Shown here: piece by piece, positions 1-8,258 of the stretch
How positions within the stretch are numbered: position 1 is the first letter of the stretch
How the letters are laid out: each line of letters begins with the position of its first letter
Assembly: GCF_014268455.2 (NCBI RefSeq)
Contig: NZ_CP077085.1
Location: forward strand, 3,947,001 to 4,011,000
Reading direction: 5' to 3'
Length of the DNA: 64,000 nt
From: Pseudomonas shahriarae
GTDB lineage: Bacteria > Pseudomonadota > Gammaproteobacteria > Pseudomonadales > Pseudomonadaceae
Notes under the pieces: generated by a model
Seen by the model: the letters and a program-made list of their open reading frames with translations, nothing else
Database searches by the model: none
What the model was told of the DNA's origin: nothing
Translations under genes and position numbers: made by a program

Positions 1-213
1 ATGACAATCATTATTCGATTGGACGTCATGATGGCGAAGAAGAAGATTCGCTCCAACCAACTGGCAGATGCCATTGGGATTACCGAAGCCAATCTATCGC
101 TATTGAAAAACGGAAAGATCAAAGGCGTTAAACTCGAAACCCTGAACAAGCTGTGTATCGCCCTGGATTGCCAGCCAGGCGACTTGCTGGAGTTCGAGAG
201 CGAAGAAGCCTAG
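1..213 (+). CDS. XRE-family transcriptional regulator (YozG-like)
   Basis: Small 70-residue Cro/CI-type DNA-binding protein. A helix-turn-helix fills residues 15-50 (QLADAIGITEANLSLLKNGK), followed by the CQPGDLLEFE segment typical of the YozG-like subfamily. Proteins of this type often pair with a DUF2975 membrane protein, which would lie upstream, outside the window. The ATG is the first base of the window, so its ribosome-binding site cannot be seen, but the length fits the family and the start is plausible. The target is unknown. Confidence 0.85.
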   Translation: MTIIIRLDVMMAKKKIRSNQLADAIGITEANLSLLKNGKIKGVKLETLNKLCIALDCQPGDLLEFESEEA

Positions 214-285
214 CCCTGCAACGAGCTGCCTGGCTTGCGGGCAACCCTGTAAAACACTGATAAATTCAACGCGGACCTCCCCCTT

Positions 286-525
286 ATGAAACCCATAAAG
301 TTCCTGGGCCTCGTCACTACCGCCCTGATTACTGGTTGCAGTAACACCAGTTTCAGCCCTTCCTCGTTCAAGGTTTATGAACCAGGTACGCAGTTCGGTA
401 ACCGCCACGGCTCTTCTTTCTGGCTGGATACACCCTGCCCTAAACGTGGTTGCGATAATAATAAGTTGTTCTTCAATCCAGCCCACCAGGAAACAACTTT
501 GGAAAGATACAACCATGCATTCTAA
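286..525 (+). CDS. small putative lipoprotein
   Basis: A 79-residue protein of unknown function. The N-terminus (MKPIKFLGLVTTALITGC) is a type II signal peptide with lipobox I-T-G-C, so Cys18 would be lipidated. The mature part is about 60 residues, rich in Phe, Asn and Pro, with a Cys pair in CPKRGC. No clear Shine-Dalgarno precedes the ATG. The stop overlaps the start of the next gene by 11 bases, so the two are probably co-translated. I do not recognise the family. Confidence 0.55.
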   Translation: MKPIKFLGLVTTALITGCSNTSFSPSSFKVYEPGTQFGNRHGSSFWLDTPCPKRGCDNNKLFFNPAHQETTLERYNHAF

Positions 526-910
526 TCGCAAAAAAATGTACAGCCTTGGCATGTTCCTGCTTCTGGCGGCAGGCCAGGCAAGCGCGCAGGACTTGCCCAA
601 TCTCTCGCTTCTCACGCGCTATGGCGTCACCGAAGATCAGTTGCCGGCAGCCCCCACCGACCTGGCACTGAGTACCGAACCGACGAAAAGTCGCTTTGAA
701 ATGCAGCCCGAACGGCCACTGATCCGGCTGGAGAAAAACGGCAACCTGGTGTCTGAAACCACCGGCAATATCAGCATTGATAACGCCGCTGCCCAAAGCC
801 AGGTGCAGTGTGCCCGTGCGTATGCCGAACTGGAGCGCCGAGGGTCGCAGCGCTCATTGCCGTGTGGGGATGGGGTCAAGGTCAGTACAACGTTATGGTC
901 CCAGGAGTAA
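515..910 (+). CDS. hypothetical exported protein
   Basis: A 131-residue protein. The frame is open from further upstream, but the ATG at 515 is preferred: GGAAAG lies 8 bases upstream and it creates a normal signal peptide (MFLLLAAGQASAQ) with likely cleavage after SAQ near residue 24. The mature protein has no transmembrane segment and contains two Cys (QCARAY and LPCGDG) that could form a disulfide. It overlaps the preceding lipoprotein gene by 11 bases, suggesting a two-gene envelope operon. I do not recognise the function. Confidence 0.55.
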   Translation: MHSNRKKMYSLGMFLLLAAGQASAQDLPNLSLLTRYGVTEDQLPAAPTDLALSTEPTKSRFEMQPERPLIRLEKNGNLVSETTGNISIDNAAAQSQVQCARAYAELERRGSQRSLPCGDGVKVSTTLWSQE

Positions 911-1051
911 CAGCGCTTTACGCACGCCGCCTGGTTGCCCGATAAAACAGGTTAGAATGCGCGCCAAGTCGGTCACCTGGGCCCATAAAGCGCTCACCCC
1001 ACACTGACAATCGCACACAGCCCTAGAAACTCCTGCCTTACAGGTCATACC

Positions 1052-1408
1052 GTGGAAATTTTCAAAGAGTTTACATTCGAGTCCGCCCACCGCCTGCCCC
1101 ACGTCCCCGAAGGCCACAAGTGCGGGCGCCTGCACGGCCACTCCTTCAAGGTGGCCATCCACCTGAGCGGCGACCTCGATCCGCATACCGGCTGGATCCG
1201 TGATTTCTCGGAGATCAAGGCGATTTTCAAGCCGCTCTATGAGCGCCTCGACCACAACTACCTCAACGACATCCCCGGCCTGGAAAACCCTACCAGCGAA
1301 GTACTGGCCAAGTGGATATGGAATGAGCTGAAGCCGCTGTTGCCGGAACTCAGCGCCATTCGTATCCATGAGACCTGCACCAGTGGCTGTATTTATCGCG
1401 GTGAATAA
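1052..1408 (+). CDS. queD: 6-carboxytetrahydropterin synthase QueD
   Basis: Converts 7,8-dihydroneopterin triphosphate to 6-carboxy-5,6,7,8-tetrahydropterin, the second step of queuosine (preQ0) biosynthesis, in the cytoplasm. The 118-residue length is normal for the family. His13, His28 and His30 are the zinc ligands (FESAHR and LHGHS), Cys24 in HKCGRLHGH is the catalytic cysteine, and Asp67-His68 lie in [10 protein letters not shown]. Translation starts at a GTG; no in-frame ATG fits the conserved N-terminus [14 protein letters not shown]. It appears monocistronic. Confidence 0.95.
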   Translation: MEIFKEFTFESAHRLPHVPEGHKCGRLHGHSFKVAIHLSGDLDPHTGWIRDFSEIKAIFKPLYERLDHNYLNDIPGLENPTSEVLAKWIWNELKPLLPELSAIRIHETCTSGCIYRGE

Positions 1409-1526
1409 AGCACCTCTACAAAACCGAGGGGACACCTCCCTCGCCATGGATTGCTCCATCCCTGGCTTGCCCTCGACGATAGCAGCGAATAAAACCAGGT
1501 TTTGAAGCAAACCAAGGAACCACACC

Positions 1527-2150
1527 ATGGAATCCACCTGGCTGGCACAGGCCAAGCGTTTGCAGGCACTGGCCTCTACCGGGCTGCACTTTTGCACGGA
1601 TGACTTCGAGCGCGAACGCCTGGAAGAGATCGCCCATATTGCCCACAGCATGCTCGCGCAATTGGGGCAAGTGCCTCTGGAGCGCATTACCGGCCTGGTT
1701 TCGGACTTCGCCCAGCGTTATTCAACGCCGATGATTGATGTACGTGGCGCGCTGATTGAAGGCGACCGGATCCTACTGGTGCGCGAAGCAACGGATGGCT
1801 GCTGGGCATTGCCGGGTGGCTACGCCGATATCGGGTTATCCGCTGCGGAAAACATCATCAAGGAACTTCGCGAAGAGGCCGGGTTGAGCGTTACCGCACG
1901 GGCGCTGTACAGCGTGACCCACAAAGCCAAGGGCCTGTATCGGCCTGACGTACGCGACTTCTACAAGTTGTACTTCCTTTGCGAACGCACCGACCAGGCC
2001 GCCCCCGTGGCAGGCTTTGAAACCACCGACGTCGGCTTCTTCAGCCTCGACAACCTGCCGCCCCTGTCACGCGGCCGCACCATCGAAAGTGATCTTGAAG
2101 CAGCCTTCGCCTTTCACCGTGGGGAAATCACCCAGACCCTGTTCGACTGA
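1527..2150 (+). CDS. Nudix hydrolase with N-terminal helical domain
   Basis: A 207-residue protein. Residues 1-65 are a helical domain like that of the YjhB-type Nudix group (hydrolases of nucleoside diphosphates linked to another moiety, ADP-ribose among them). Residues 66-200 form the Nudix domain. The Nudix box runs from Gly98 to Leu120 (GYADIGLSAAEN then KELREEAGL). The first Glu of the consensus is Leu104 and the Arg is Lys112, but the EE pair that binds metal is intact (Glu116, Glu117). As I recall, this Leu variant also occurs in YjhB-like proteins, so activity is likely. The substrate cannot be read from sequence. An AAGGAA element precedes the ATG. Confidence 0.85.
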   Translation: MESTWLAQAKRLQALASTGLHFCTDDFERERLEEIAHIAHSMLAQLGQVPLERITGLVSDFAQRYSTPMIDVRGALIEGDRILLVREATDGCWALPGGYADIGLSAAENIIKELREEAGLSVTARALYSVTHKAKGLYRPDVRDFYKLYFLCERTDQAAPVAGFETTDVGFFSLDNLPPLSRGRTIESDLEAAFAFHRGEITQTLFD

Positions 2151-2185
2151 CACCCTGGACCGGTGATCCCATTTGTATCACCGCC

Positions 2186-2200
2186 GCACCACTTTAGTGC
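2186..2200. promoter_or_regulatory. candidate NtrC-binding site upstream of codB
   Basis: GCACCACTTTAGTGC matches the enterobacterial NtrC consensus GCACCA-N3-TGGTGC at all but one fixed position. It sits about 106 bp upstream of a strong sigma-54 promoter, the usual place for an NtrC enhancer. This points to nitrogen-limitation control of the pyrimidine operon. Inferred from sequence only. Confidence 0.55.
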
Positions 2201-2305
2201 CGGGCTGGGCACAACCCACAAGCCATTCCGCCTCCCTGCCCTACCCACCCCCAAATATTGTGCAACCTGCACAGTGCTCACCGTGCACCCATCACTGCCC
2301 GACAG

Positions 2306-2322
2306 TTGGCACGGGCGCTGCA
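2306..2322 (+). promoter_or_regulatory. sigma-54 (RpoN) promoter of the codB operon
   Basis: TTGGCACGGGCGCTGCA matches the -24/-12 consensus TGGCACG-N4-TTGC with one mismatch. The invariant GG (2308-2309) and GC (2320-2321) are separated by exactly ten bases. The predicted transcript would begin near 2333, about 23 bases before the codB ATG. Confidence 0.7.
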
Positions 2323-2355
2323 ACAGGCCCTGCGTCACTCACAGGGGAACGGCAC

Positions 2356-3624
2356 ATGACGCAGAACGAACCGGGCAACGATTACCCTCTCAGCGAAGTG
2401 CCCATGCATGCACGCAAGGGCCTTGGCTCCACGGCCATGGTGTTGCTGGGCTTCACCTTTTTTACCGCGACCATGTTTGCTGGCGGCAAGCTGGGGGTGG
2501 CCTTCAGTTTTACCCAGATGCTCGGGGTCGTGGCCCTGGGTAACCTGCTGTTGGGTATCTACGCCGCAGGCCTGGGGTACATCGCCTTCAAGAGCGGCTT
2601 GAACTCGGTGCTGATGGGGCGTTTCTGCTTTGGCGAAGTGGGCAGCAAGTTGAGTGACCTGATCCTGGGTTTCACCCAGATTGGCTGGTACGCCTGGGGC
2701 ACCGCCACGGCGGCCGTGGTGCTGGGCAAGTATTTCGAGTTGAGCCAGGGCAGCGTACTGGCACTGATGGTGTTGTTCGGCCTGGCGTTCTGCGCCACGG
2801 CCTACGTGGGCTATCGGGGGCTGGAAATTCTCTCTTACATTGCAGTCCCGGCCATGGGCCTGCTGTTGTTGCTGTCGATGTGGGTGGCCACGGTAAAAGT
2901 CGGCGGGCTGGAAGGTTTGCTCGCCGTGGTGCCCAGCAGTGAGTTGGATTTGTCCACGGCCATTACCCTGGTGTTTGGCACCTTTGTCAGCGGTGCCACC
3001 CAGGCCACCAACTGGACGCGCTTTTCCCGCTCGGCCAAGGTGGCGGTGCTGGCCAGCCTGATCGGCTTTTTTGTCGGCAACGGCCTGATGGTGCTGATCG
3101 GTGCCTACGGCGCCATCGTCTATCAGCAACCGGATGTGGTGGAGGTGTTGCTGCTGCAAGGTTTCGCCATGGCGGCGATGGCCATGCTGCTGCTCAATAT
3201 CTGGAGTACCCAGGACAACACCATCTACAACTTTGCCGTCGCCGGCTGCAACCTGCTGCGCACCAGGCGCCGCAAGACCGTGACCCTGGTCGGCGCGGTG
3301 ATAGGCACCCTGCTTGCCTTGCTGGGCATGTACGACATGCTGGTGCCCTACCTGATTTTGCTGGGCACAGTGATCCCACCGATTGGCGGGGTGATCATGG
3401 CCGACTTTTTCTATCGCTACCGCGGCCACTATCCACGGCTGGCAGATGTGCGCTTGCCGGCCTTCAATTGGCCGGGGCTGATTGCCTATGCCGTGGGTAC
3501 GGTGCTGGCCTTCAGCTCACCGTGGGTCGCGCCACTGGTGGGGATTATCGCTGCGGCCGCTACCTACATCGCGCTCACCGCCGTCCTGCGGGTGCGGGTG
3601 CCATCGGCTGACGCCCAGGCATGA
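2356..3624 (+). CDS. codB: cytosine permease CodB (NCS1 family)
   Basis: A 422-residue inner-membrane transporter of the nucleobase:cation symporter-1 family with about 12 hydrophobic segments, importing cytosine or a related base. The N-terminus (YPLSEVPMHARKGLGSTAMVLLGFTFFTATMFAGG) is typical of CodB. The frame is open further upstream, but the ATG at 2356 is chosen because it follows AGGGGAACGGCAC and lies just after the sigma-54 promoter. The stop overlaps the next start (ATGA), so codB is translationally coupled to the regulator. Because the downstream deaminase lacks the cytosine-discriminating Asp, the permease may also carry 5-methylcytosine; that is inference. Confidence 0.9.
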   Translation: MTQNEPGNDYPLSEVPMHARKGLGSTAMVLLGFTFFTATMFAGGKLGVAFSFTQMLGVVALGNLLLGIYAAGLGYIAFKSGLNSVLMGRFCFGEVGSKLSDLILGFTQIGWYAWGTATAAVVLGKYFELSQGSVLALMVLFGLAFCATAYVGYRGLEILSYIAVPAMGLLLLLSMWVATVKVGGLEGLLAVVPSSELDLSTAITLVFGTFVSGATQATNWTRFSRSAKVAVLASLIGFFVGNGLMVLIGAYGAIVYQQPDVVEVLLLQGFAMAAMAMLLLNIWSTQDNTIYNFAVAGCNLLRTRRRKTVTLVGAVIGTLLALLGMYDMLVPYLILLGTVIPPIGGVIMADFFYRYRGHYPRLADVRLPAFNWPGLIAYAVGTVLAFSSPWVAPLVGIIAAAATYIALTAVLRVRVPSADAQA

Positions 3625-4820
3625 GCCTGACGGTGGCGGATGTACTGGCCCTGCCGGGGCTGGAGTGCATGAGCCTGCGGGCGGGTAGCGCAGGCCTGGA
3701 TAATGGCGTGCGCTGGCCTTATGTAGCCGAGAACAGCGGTATTGCCGAGTGGGTGCTGGGCGGCGAACTGGTGTTCGTCACCGGCATCAACCATCCCCGT
3801 GATGAGGCCAACCTTTTGCGCTTGCTCGACGAAGCCTGCGCGCGGCAAGTCGCCGGCCTGGTGATCCTGACCGGGCCGGCTTACATCCAGGCAATCCCCC
3901 CTGGGCTGCTGGAAGCTGCCGACGCCGTCGGCATGCCGCTGATCGAACAGCCTTACTCCCTGAAGATGGTCCTGGTGACCCAGGCCATCGGCTCCGCGCT
4001 GATCGAGGCCGAGCAACTCGGACGCTCACGGCATGAGGTGCTGGAGCGCCTGTTGGCGGGCGACTATCAGTCCCTCGACCTGCTGCTGCATCGCGCCAGC
4101 CAGCTGGGCATGCCGCTGGACGGGGATTGGCAAGTGGTGCAGTTGCAACTGGACGGTGGCGAGGCGCTATTTGCGCAAACCGCGGCCGCGGATGCCGAAG
4201 CCCAGTTGGCCCGCCAGCACGATGGCATTACTCGCCGATTGCGCCAGTTCGCCGCCGAGCATCCTTCGCGTCTGCCCGTGCTCGGCAGGGCTGGGCAGTG
4301 GACCTTGCTACTGCCCACCGGTGACAACCGGCAACGCCTGGCAAACTGGCTCAGGCCCCTGAACCTGCGCCTGGCCCCGCTGAAGCTGTGCATCGGCTTG
4401 AGCGCGGCAAAACATCCGCCAGCCGGCCTGGCCCAGGCCCTGGATGAAGCGCGCCAGGCGCTGGCGGTCGCCCGGCGCTTTGGCGAACATGCCGGTATCT
4501 GTGTCTACGATGAACTCGGGGTGCTGAAGCTACTGAGCGCAGTGCGCGATCGCGGATTGCTCGACCAGTTTCTCCAGGAACGCCTGGGGCCCCTGCTGCG
4601 CCATGATCAACGTCACGGCCCGAGCCTGATGCCGACCCTGCAAGCGTGGTTCCTGGACAATGGTAACCTTGTGGCTGCTGCCCTGCGGTTGGCGGTCCAC
4701 CGCAACACCCTGACCCATCGCGTCCAGCGCATCGAGGCCCTGTGCGGGCTGTCGCTGGACAACCCCAATGACCGTCTGGACATCGGCGTCGCGCTGATGA
4801 TCTGGCGGCTGTCTGCCTGA
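3621..4820 (+). CDS. PucR-family transcriptional regulator
   Basis: A 399-residue regulator. The N-terminal PucR-type sensory domain covers about residues 5-125, a divergent middle region follows, and the C-terminal PucR-type helix-turn-helix is at about 340-397 (WFLDNGNLVAAALRLAVHRNTL then HRVQRIEALCGL). PucR proteins control purine and related nitrogen-source catabolism. The gene overlaps codB by four bases and is followed 28 bases later by the deaminase gene, so it probably regulates this operon in response to a pyrimidine or its product. Its position inside the operon suggests autoregulation. Confidence 0.85.
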   Translation: MSLTVADVLALPGLECMSLRAGSAGLDNGVRWPYVAENSGIAEWVLGGELVFVTGINHPRDEANLLRLLDEACARQVAGLVILTGPAYIQAIPPGLLEAADAVGMPLIEQPYSLKMVLVTQAIGSALIEAEQLGRSRHEVLERLLAGDYQSLDLLLHRASQLGMPLDGDWQVVQLQLDGGEALFAQTAAADAEAQLARQHDGITRRLRQFAAEHPSRLPVLGRAGQWTLLLPTGDNRQRLANWLRPLNLRLAPLKLCIGLSAAKHPPAGLAQALDEARQALAVARRFGEHAGICVYDELGVLKLLSAVRDRGLLDQFLQERLGPLLRHDQRHGPSLMPTLQAWFLDNGNLVAAALRLAVHRNTLTHRVQRIEALCGLSLDNPNDRLDIGVALMIWRLSA

Positions 4821-4848
4821 TTGCTTTTTGCCCAAGAGGAACTTGCCC

Positions 4849-6084
4849 ATGCATATCATCAACGCCCGCCTGCGCAACCGTGAAGGCCTGCATGATCTGC
4901 ACCTGGAACATGGCCGGATCGCCAGCATTACCCCACAAACCGCCGCGCCGACCCTGGGGCCAGACGACTTGGACGCCGCTGGCAACCTGGTGGTACCGCC
5001 ATTTGTCGAGCCGCATATCCACCTCGACGCCACCCTCACCGCCGGCGAGCCGCGCTGGAATATGAGCGGGACGCTGTTTGAAGGGATCGAATGCTGGGGC
5101 GAGCGCAAGGCCACCATCACCCAGGAGGACACCAAGACCCGCGCCAAGCAGACCATCCAGGCCCTGGCGGCCCATGGTATCCAGCATGTGCGCACCCACG
5201 TGGACGTCACCGACCCGGACTTGACCGCACTCAAGGCCATGCTCGAAGTCCGCCAGGAGAGCGGCCACCTGATCGACCTGCAGATCGTGGCGTTTCCCCA
5301 GGAAGGCATCGAGTCCTACCGCAATGGCCGCGAACTGATGGAAGAAGCCATTCGCCTGGGCGCCGATGTGGTGGGCGGTATTCCCCATTTCGAGTACACC
5401 CGCGACCAAGGGGTCAGCTCGGTCAAGTTCCTTATGGACCTGGCCGAACGCACCGGCTGCCTGGTCGACGTGCATTGCGATGAAACCGACGACCCGCACT
5501 CGCGCTTCCTCGAAGTGCTGGCCGAAGAAGCCCGCAGTCGCGATATGGGCAGCCGGGTCACCGCCAGCCACACCACAGCCATGGGTTCCTACGACAATGC
5601 CTACTGCGCCAAGCTGTTCCGCCTGCTGGGCCACTCGGGCATCAGTTTTGTTTCCTGCCCCACCGAAAGCATTCACCTGCAAGGCCGCTTCGACAACTTC
5701 CCGAAACGCCGGGGTGTGACCCGGGTCAACGAACTGTTGGAGGCCGGCATGAACGTCTGCTTTGGCCAGGACTCCATCGTCGATCCCTGGTACCCACTGG
5801 GCAACGGCAATATCCTGCGGGTGCTCGAGGCCGGGCTGCATATCTGCCATATGCTCGGCTACAGCAACCTGCAAAGGGCCTTGGACCTGGTCACCGACAA
5901 CAGCGCCAAAGCCATGGCCCTGGGCGACCGCTACGGCCTGGAGCCCGGGCGACCGGCGAACCTGCTGATCCTGTCGGCAAACAGCGACTATGAAGTCATT
6001 CGCAGCCAGGGCCTGGCGCTGTATTCGATCCGCAACGGCAAAGTGTTGATGAAACGCCAGCCAGCGCAGGTGACATTTTTGTAA
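4849..6084 (+). CDS. codA: CodA-like deaminase, predicted 5-methylcytosine/cytosine deaminase
   Basis: A 411-residue amidohydrolase-superfamily enzyme, very similar along its length to E. coli cytosine deaminase. Metal ligands are His56 and His58 (PHIHLD), His209 and Asp308. Glu212 in VHCDE is the general acid/base. The numbering is offset by five from E. coli (His61/63/214, Glu217, Asp313). The residue matching E. coli Asp314 is Ser309 (FGQDSIVDPWYP against FGHDDVFDPWYP). In published work, CodA homologues lacking this Asp accept 5-methylcytosine, giving thymine and ammonia. The ATG at 4849 follows AGAGGA; an upstream in-frame TTG at 4828 is less likely. Third gene of the codB operon. Confidence 0.9.
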   Translation: MHIINARLRNREGLHDLHLEHGRIASITPQTAAPTLGPDDLDAAGNLVVPPFVEPHIHLDATLTAGEPRWNMSGTLFEGIECWGERKATITQEDTKTRAKQTIQALAAHGIQHVRTHVDVTDPDLTALKAMLEVRQESGHLIDLQIVAFPQEGIESYRNGRELMEEAIRLGADVVGGIPHFEYTRDQGVSSVKFLMDLAERTGCLVDVHCDETDDPHSRFLEVLAEEARSRDMGSRVTASHTTAMGSYDNAYCAKLFRLLGHSGISFVSCPTESIHLQGRFDNFPKRRGVTRVNELLEAGMNVCFGQDSIVDPWYPLGNGNILRVLEAGLHICHMLGYSNLQRALDLVTDNSAKAMALGDRYGLEPGRPANLLILSANSDYEVIRSQGLALYSIRNGKVLMKRQPAQVTFL

Positions 6085-6093
6085 CCCGCGAGG

Positions 6094-8244
6094 CTAAACG
6101 ATCGAGTCCAGGTCCAGTGTCTGGCCCTTGTCCCGATCGCCCTCGAAGGCCGGCGGGATGCTTGCCACCTGGGGCGACTCATGGTTTTCGCGGTGGCTGA
6201 ACCAACGAGCCAGGCTGGGTTGCAGGTTTGAGGATGAAGCGTGACTGCCGTATACATCGCGCCCTTCCACACGGCGCCAGCGCAGGCTTTCCAGGCGCTG
6301 GCGACTGGTTTGCAATCGGTCGATTTCAGCAGTCAAGGCATCGTAATGCTCATGGCCGCGTCCATTCGCCGGGCTGCGACGGTGCAGCTCAAGCCGCTTG
6401 TCCTGCAGTTGTCGGCGCAGAGTGCTCAGCGCGTGGTCGATCAACGCGTATTCCCGTGCCGTCACCAGGGAGCCGCTGTTCTCCAATGTCTGTTGCCAGC
6501 GGCGTAAAGTGGCCCACGCCGCCGGCACGTAGCTGGCAACCATGAAGTGCTGGCTGGCCTGGAACAGTTGCTTGAGCAGGTTGTCACGCTCGGGCATATC
6601 GCCGTGCAAACGCAAAGCGTGATTACACGCCGCCTCCTGCACCGACGCACAACCGGGCTGCCACAGCACCGAGGACTGTGTGCCGTCCTCCAGGGTGATC
6701 GGCATGAAGTGTTGCTGCTCGCCGTGATGCCGATAGGGCTGGCCACCGAGCCGCACCAGCCCCGCAGCAAACAACAGGCCTCCCGGCGCGGGCGCGCCGA
6801 ATAAGGTCACGGCGCCCGGCACCCATAGCTTGGCCGTGGTGTTCATCCACGTCGCCGGCACGCTGGGGACCGGATCATTGTGGTTGACGATACGATGGTG
6901 AACCAGGGCAGCCGCTCCCCCTGTGAATTCAGCATCGGCGGCGCGCGGGGCACCGTAGGTGTACAGCAGCACGTTGTAGTCGGCATCCTTGACCCGGCGC
7001 AGTCCCTCGGCCAGCAACAAAGCGATGGCCCCACCCAGGCTGTGGCCACAAATCACGATGCGTTGGCCGCTGTAGAACTGATCCAGATAGCGCAATACAA
7101 AGTCACGCAAGGCACGGTACGCCTGGTAAAAGCCTTCATGGACCTTACCGATGCCGTCCGCGAAAGGTACCTGGTGGGCATTCGCGTCACGCAGGCCATC
7201 CGCCGCACTGGCCGTGCCCCGCACCGCAATCAGCACCACTTCATCGTGATGGCTGATAAAGGCCTGGGTATCGGTACCCTGCTCTTCGTCATCGAAAAAA
7301 TGCAGACGCGCCGGATGCTCCTGCCTCGCCTCCAACTGCGGACTGTTCTGCGGATACAACTGAGGGTCGAAGGGCAGGATCTCGAAACGCCGCGAGTATG
7401 GGACATCCTCATACAGCGGGTAAAAACGCCGGACTTGCTCGGCATCGACCCTCCAGGCCTGCTGATACCCCGCGAGTTTTTCAGCAAATAGATGGCCGAT
7501 GCTGGGGTCCAGAGGAAAATGGACTTCATCTTGCGGGTGAGTGGCCGGCTCCTGGCCAAAACGGCAGTAACTCAAGGTCGCCATCAATGCCAGTTGGTAC
7601 AGGTTCAAGGCACAGAATTCGTCGTCCCTCGACAGCATCGGGCGCAGTGCCCGCAAGGGTCGGACTTCCAGCGCCGTGTGCTGGTTGGGGAACAGCACCA
7701 CGCCCGACAACTCGGGCTGGGGTGGGCCAAACCCAAGGTCGGCCATCATTTTCAGGGCATGTGGCTGGGGGCCGTGAGACCGTGGCGCCAGCGGTGGCAG
7801 GTGGGCAACATGGCGAACCAGATCGCGCACTTCGACCTGGTAGAACCGATCGGCTTGTCGTCTTGCTGGGTTGCCCTCGAGACGCTGGCCATCCCCGGTA
7901 GAAAACTCGCTTCGTTCGGCGCGAACCTGAAGTTCGGTGATGGGTAGCTTGTAAGTCAGGCGCGTCGTCAGTCGGTGATACGGTACTTCTGTCCCGGTAT
8001 AGGGCTCATCCAACGTAAGCACCACAGGACCACAGTAAAAATCCGTTATTTTGGCGAAGCCCTCTCCATTCAATCTACCGCTGTATTGTTGCCCGGCACT
8101 GTCATGGAACGAGTACGGCAGCCCCCCATAATTCTTGCCATTGCCGGTTTCATCGACCAAACAAAAACTCACCCAGTGCCCTCGCCGTGGGCACGCCGGC
8201 ATCTTGTCACTGAAAAACTCCTGCTTCCATGCCTCCAACTCCAT
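6094..8244 (-). CDS. class 3 lipase, predicted type VI secretion effector (Tle-like)
   Basis: A 716-residue protein with a class 3 (Rhizomucor-type) lipase fold in its centre. The nucleophile is Ser402 in GHSLGG, the acid is probably Asp457 in NHNDPVPSVP, and the base His506 or His507 in YRHHGEQQHF. It would hydrolyse phospholipid or acylglycerol esters in a target cell. It is the last gene of the vgrG cassette, 14 bases after a lipoprotein gene, as expected for a T6SS lipase with its immunity protein. There is no signal peptide, which fits T6SS export. The ATG at 8244 is chosen over an upstream GTG (8268) because AGGGAG lies just before it and the GTG would overlap the upstream gene. The C-terminal 200 residues are charged and helical. 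Confidence 0.8.
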   Translation of the reverse strand: MELEAWKQEFFSDKMPACPRRGHWVSFCLVDETGNGKNYGGLPYSFHDSAGQQYSGRLNGEGFAKITDFYCGPVVLTLDEPYTGTEVPYHRLTTRLTYKLPITELQVRAERSEFSTGDGQRLEGNPARRQADRFYQVEVRDLVRHVAHLPPLAPRSHGPQPHALKMMADLGFGPPQPELSGVVLFPNQHTALEVRPLRALRPMLSRDDEFCALNLYQLALMATLSYCRFGQEPATHPQDEVHFPLDPSIGHLFAEKLAGYQQAWRVDAEQVRRFYPLYEDVPYSRRFEILPFDPQLYPQNSPQLEARQEHPARLHFFDDEEQGTDTQAFISHHDEVVLIAVRGTASAADGLRDANAHQVPFADGIGKVHEGFYQAYRALRDFVLRYLDQFYSGQRIVICGHSLGGAIALLLAEGLRRVKDADYNVLLYTYGAPRAADAEFTGGAAALVHHRIVNHNDPVPSVPATWMNTTAKLWVPGAVTLFGAPAPGGLLFAAGLVRLGGQPYRHHGEQQHFMPITLEDGTQSSVLWQPGCASVQEAACNHALRLHGDMPERDNLLKQLFQASQHFMVASYVPAAWATLRRWQQTLENSGSLVTAREYALIDHALSTLRRQLQDKRLELHRRSPANGRGHEHYDALTAEIDRLQTSRQRLESLRWRRVEGRDVYGSHASSSNLQPSLARWFSHRENHESPQVASIPPAFEGDRDKGQTLDLDSIV

Positions 8245-8258
8245 GACTTCACTCCCTG

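Noticed and set aside
911..1051. preQ1-type riboswitch upstream of queD
   Set aside because: No convincing aptamer core or pseudoknot pattern could be identified by eye.
4351..5874. A long open frame on the minus strand opposite the PucR regulator and deaminase genes
   Set aside because: Antisense shadow: no ribosome-binding site, no recognisable domain, and it spans the boundary of two well supported genes.
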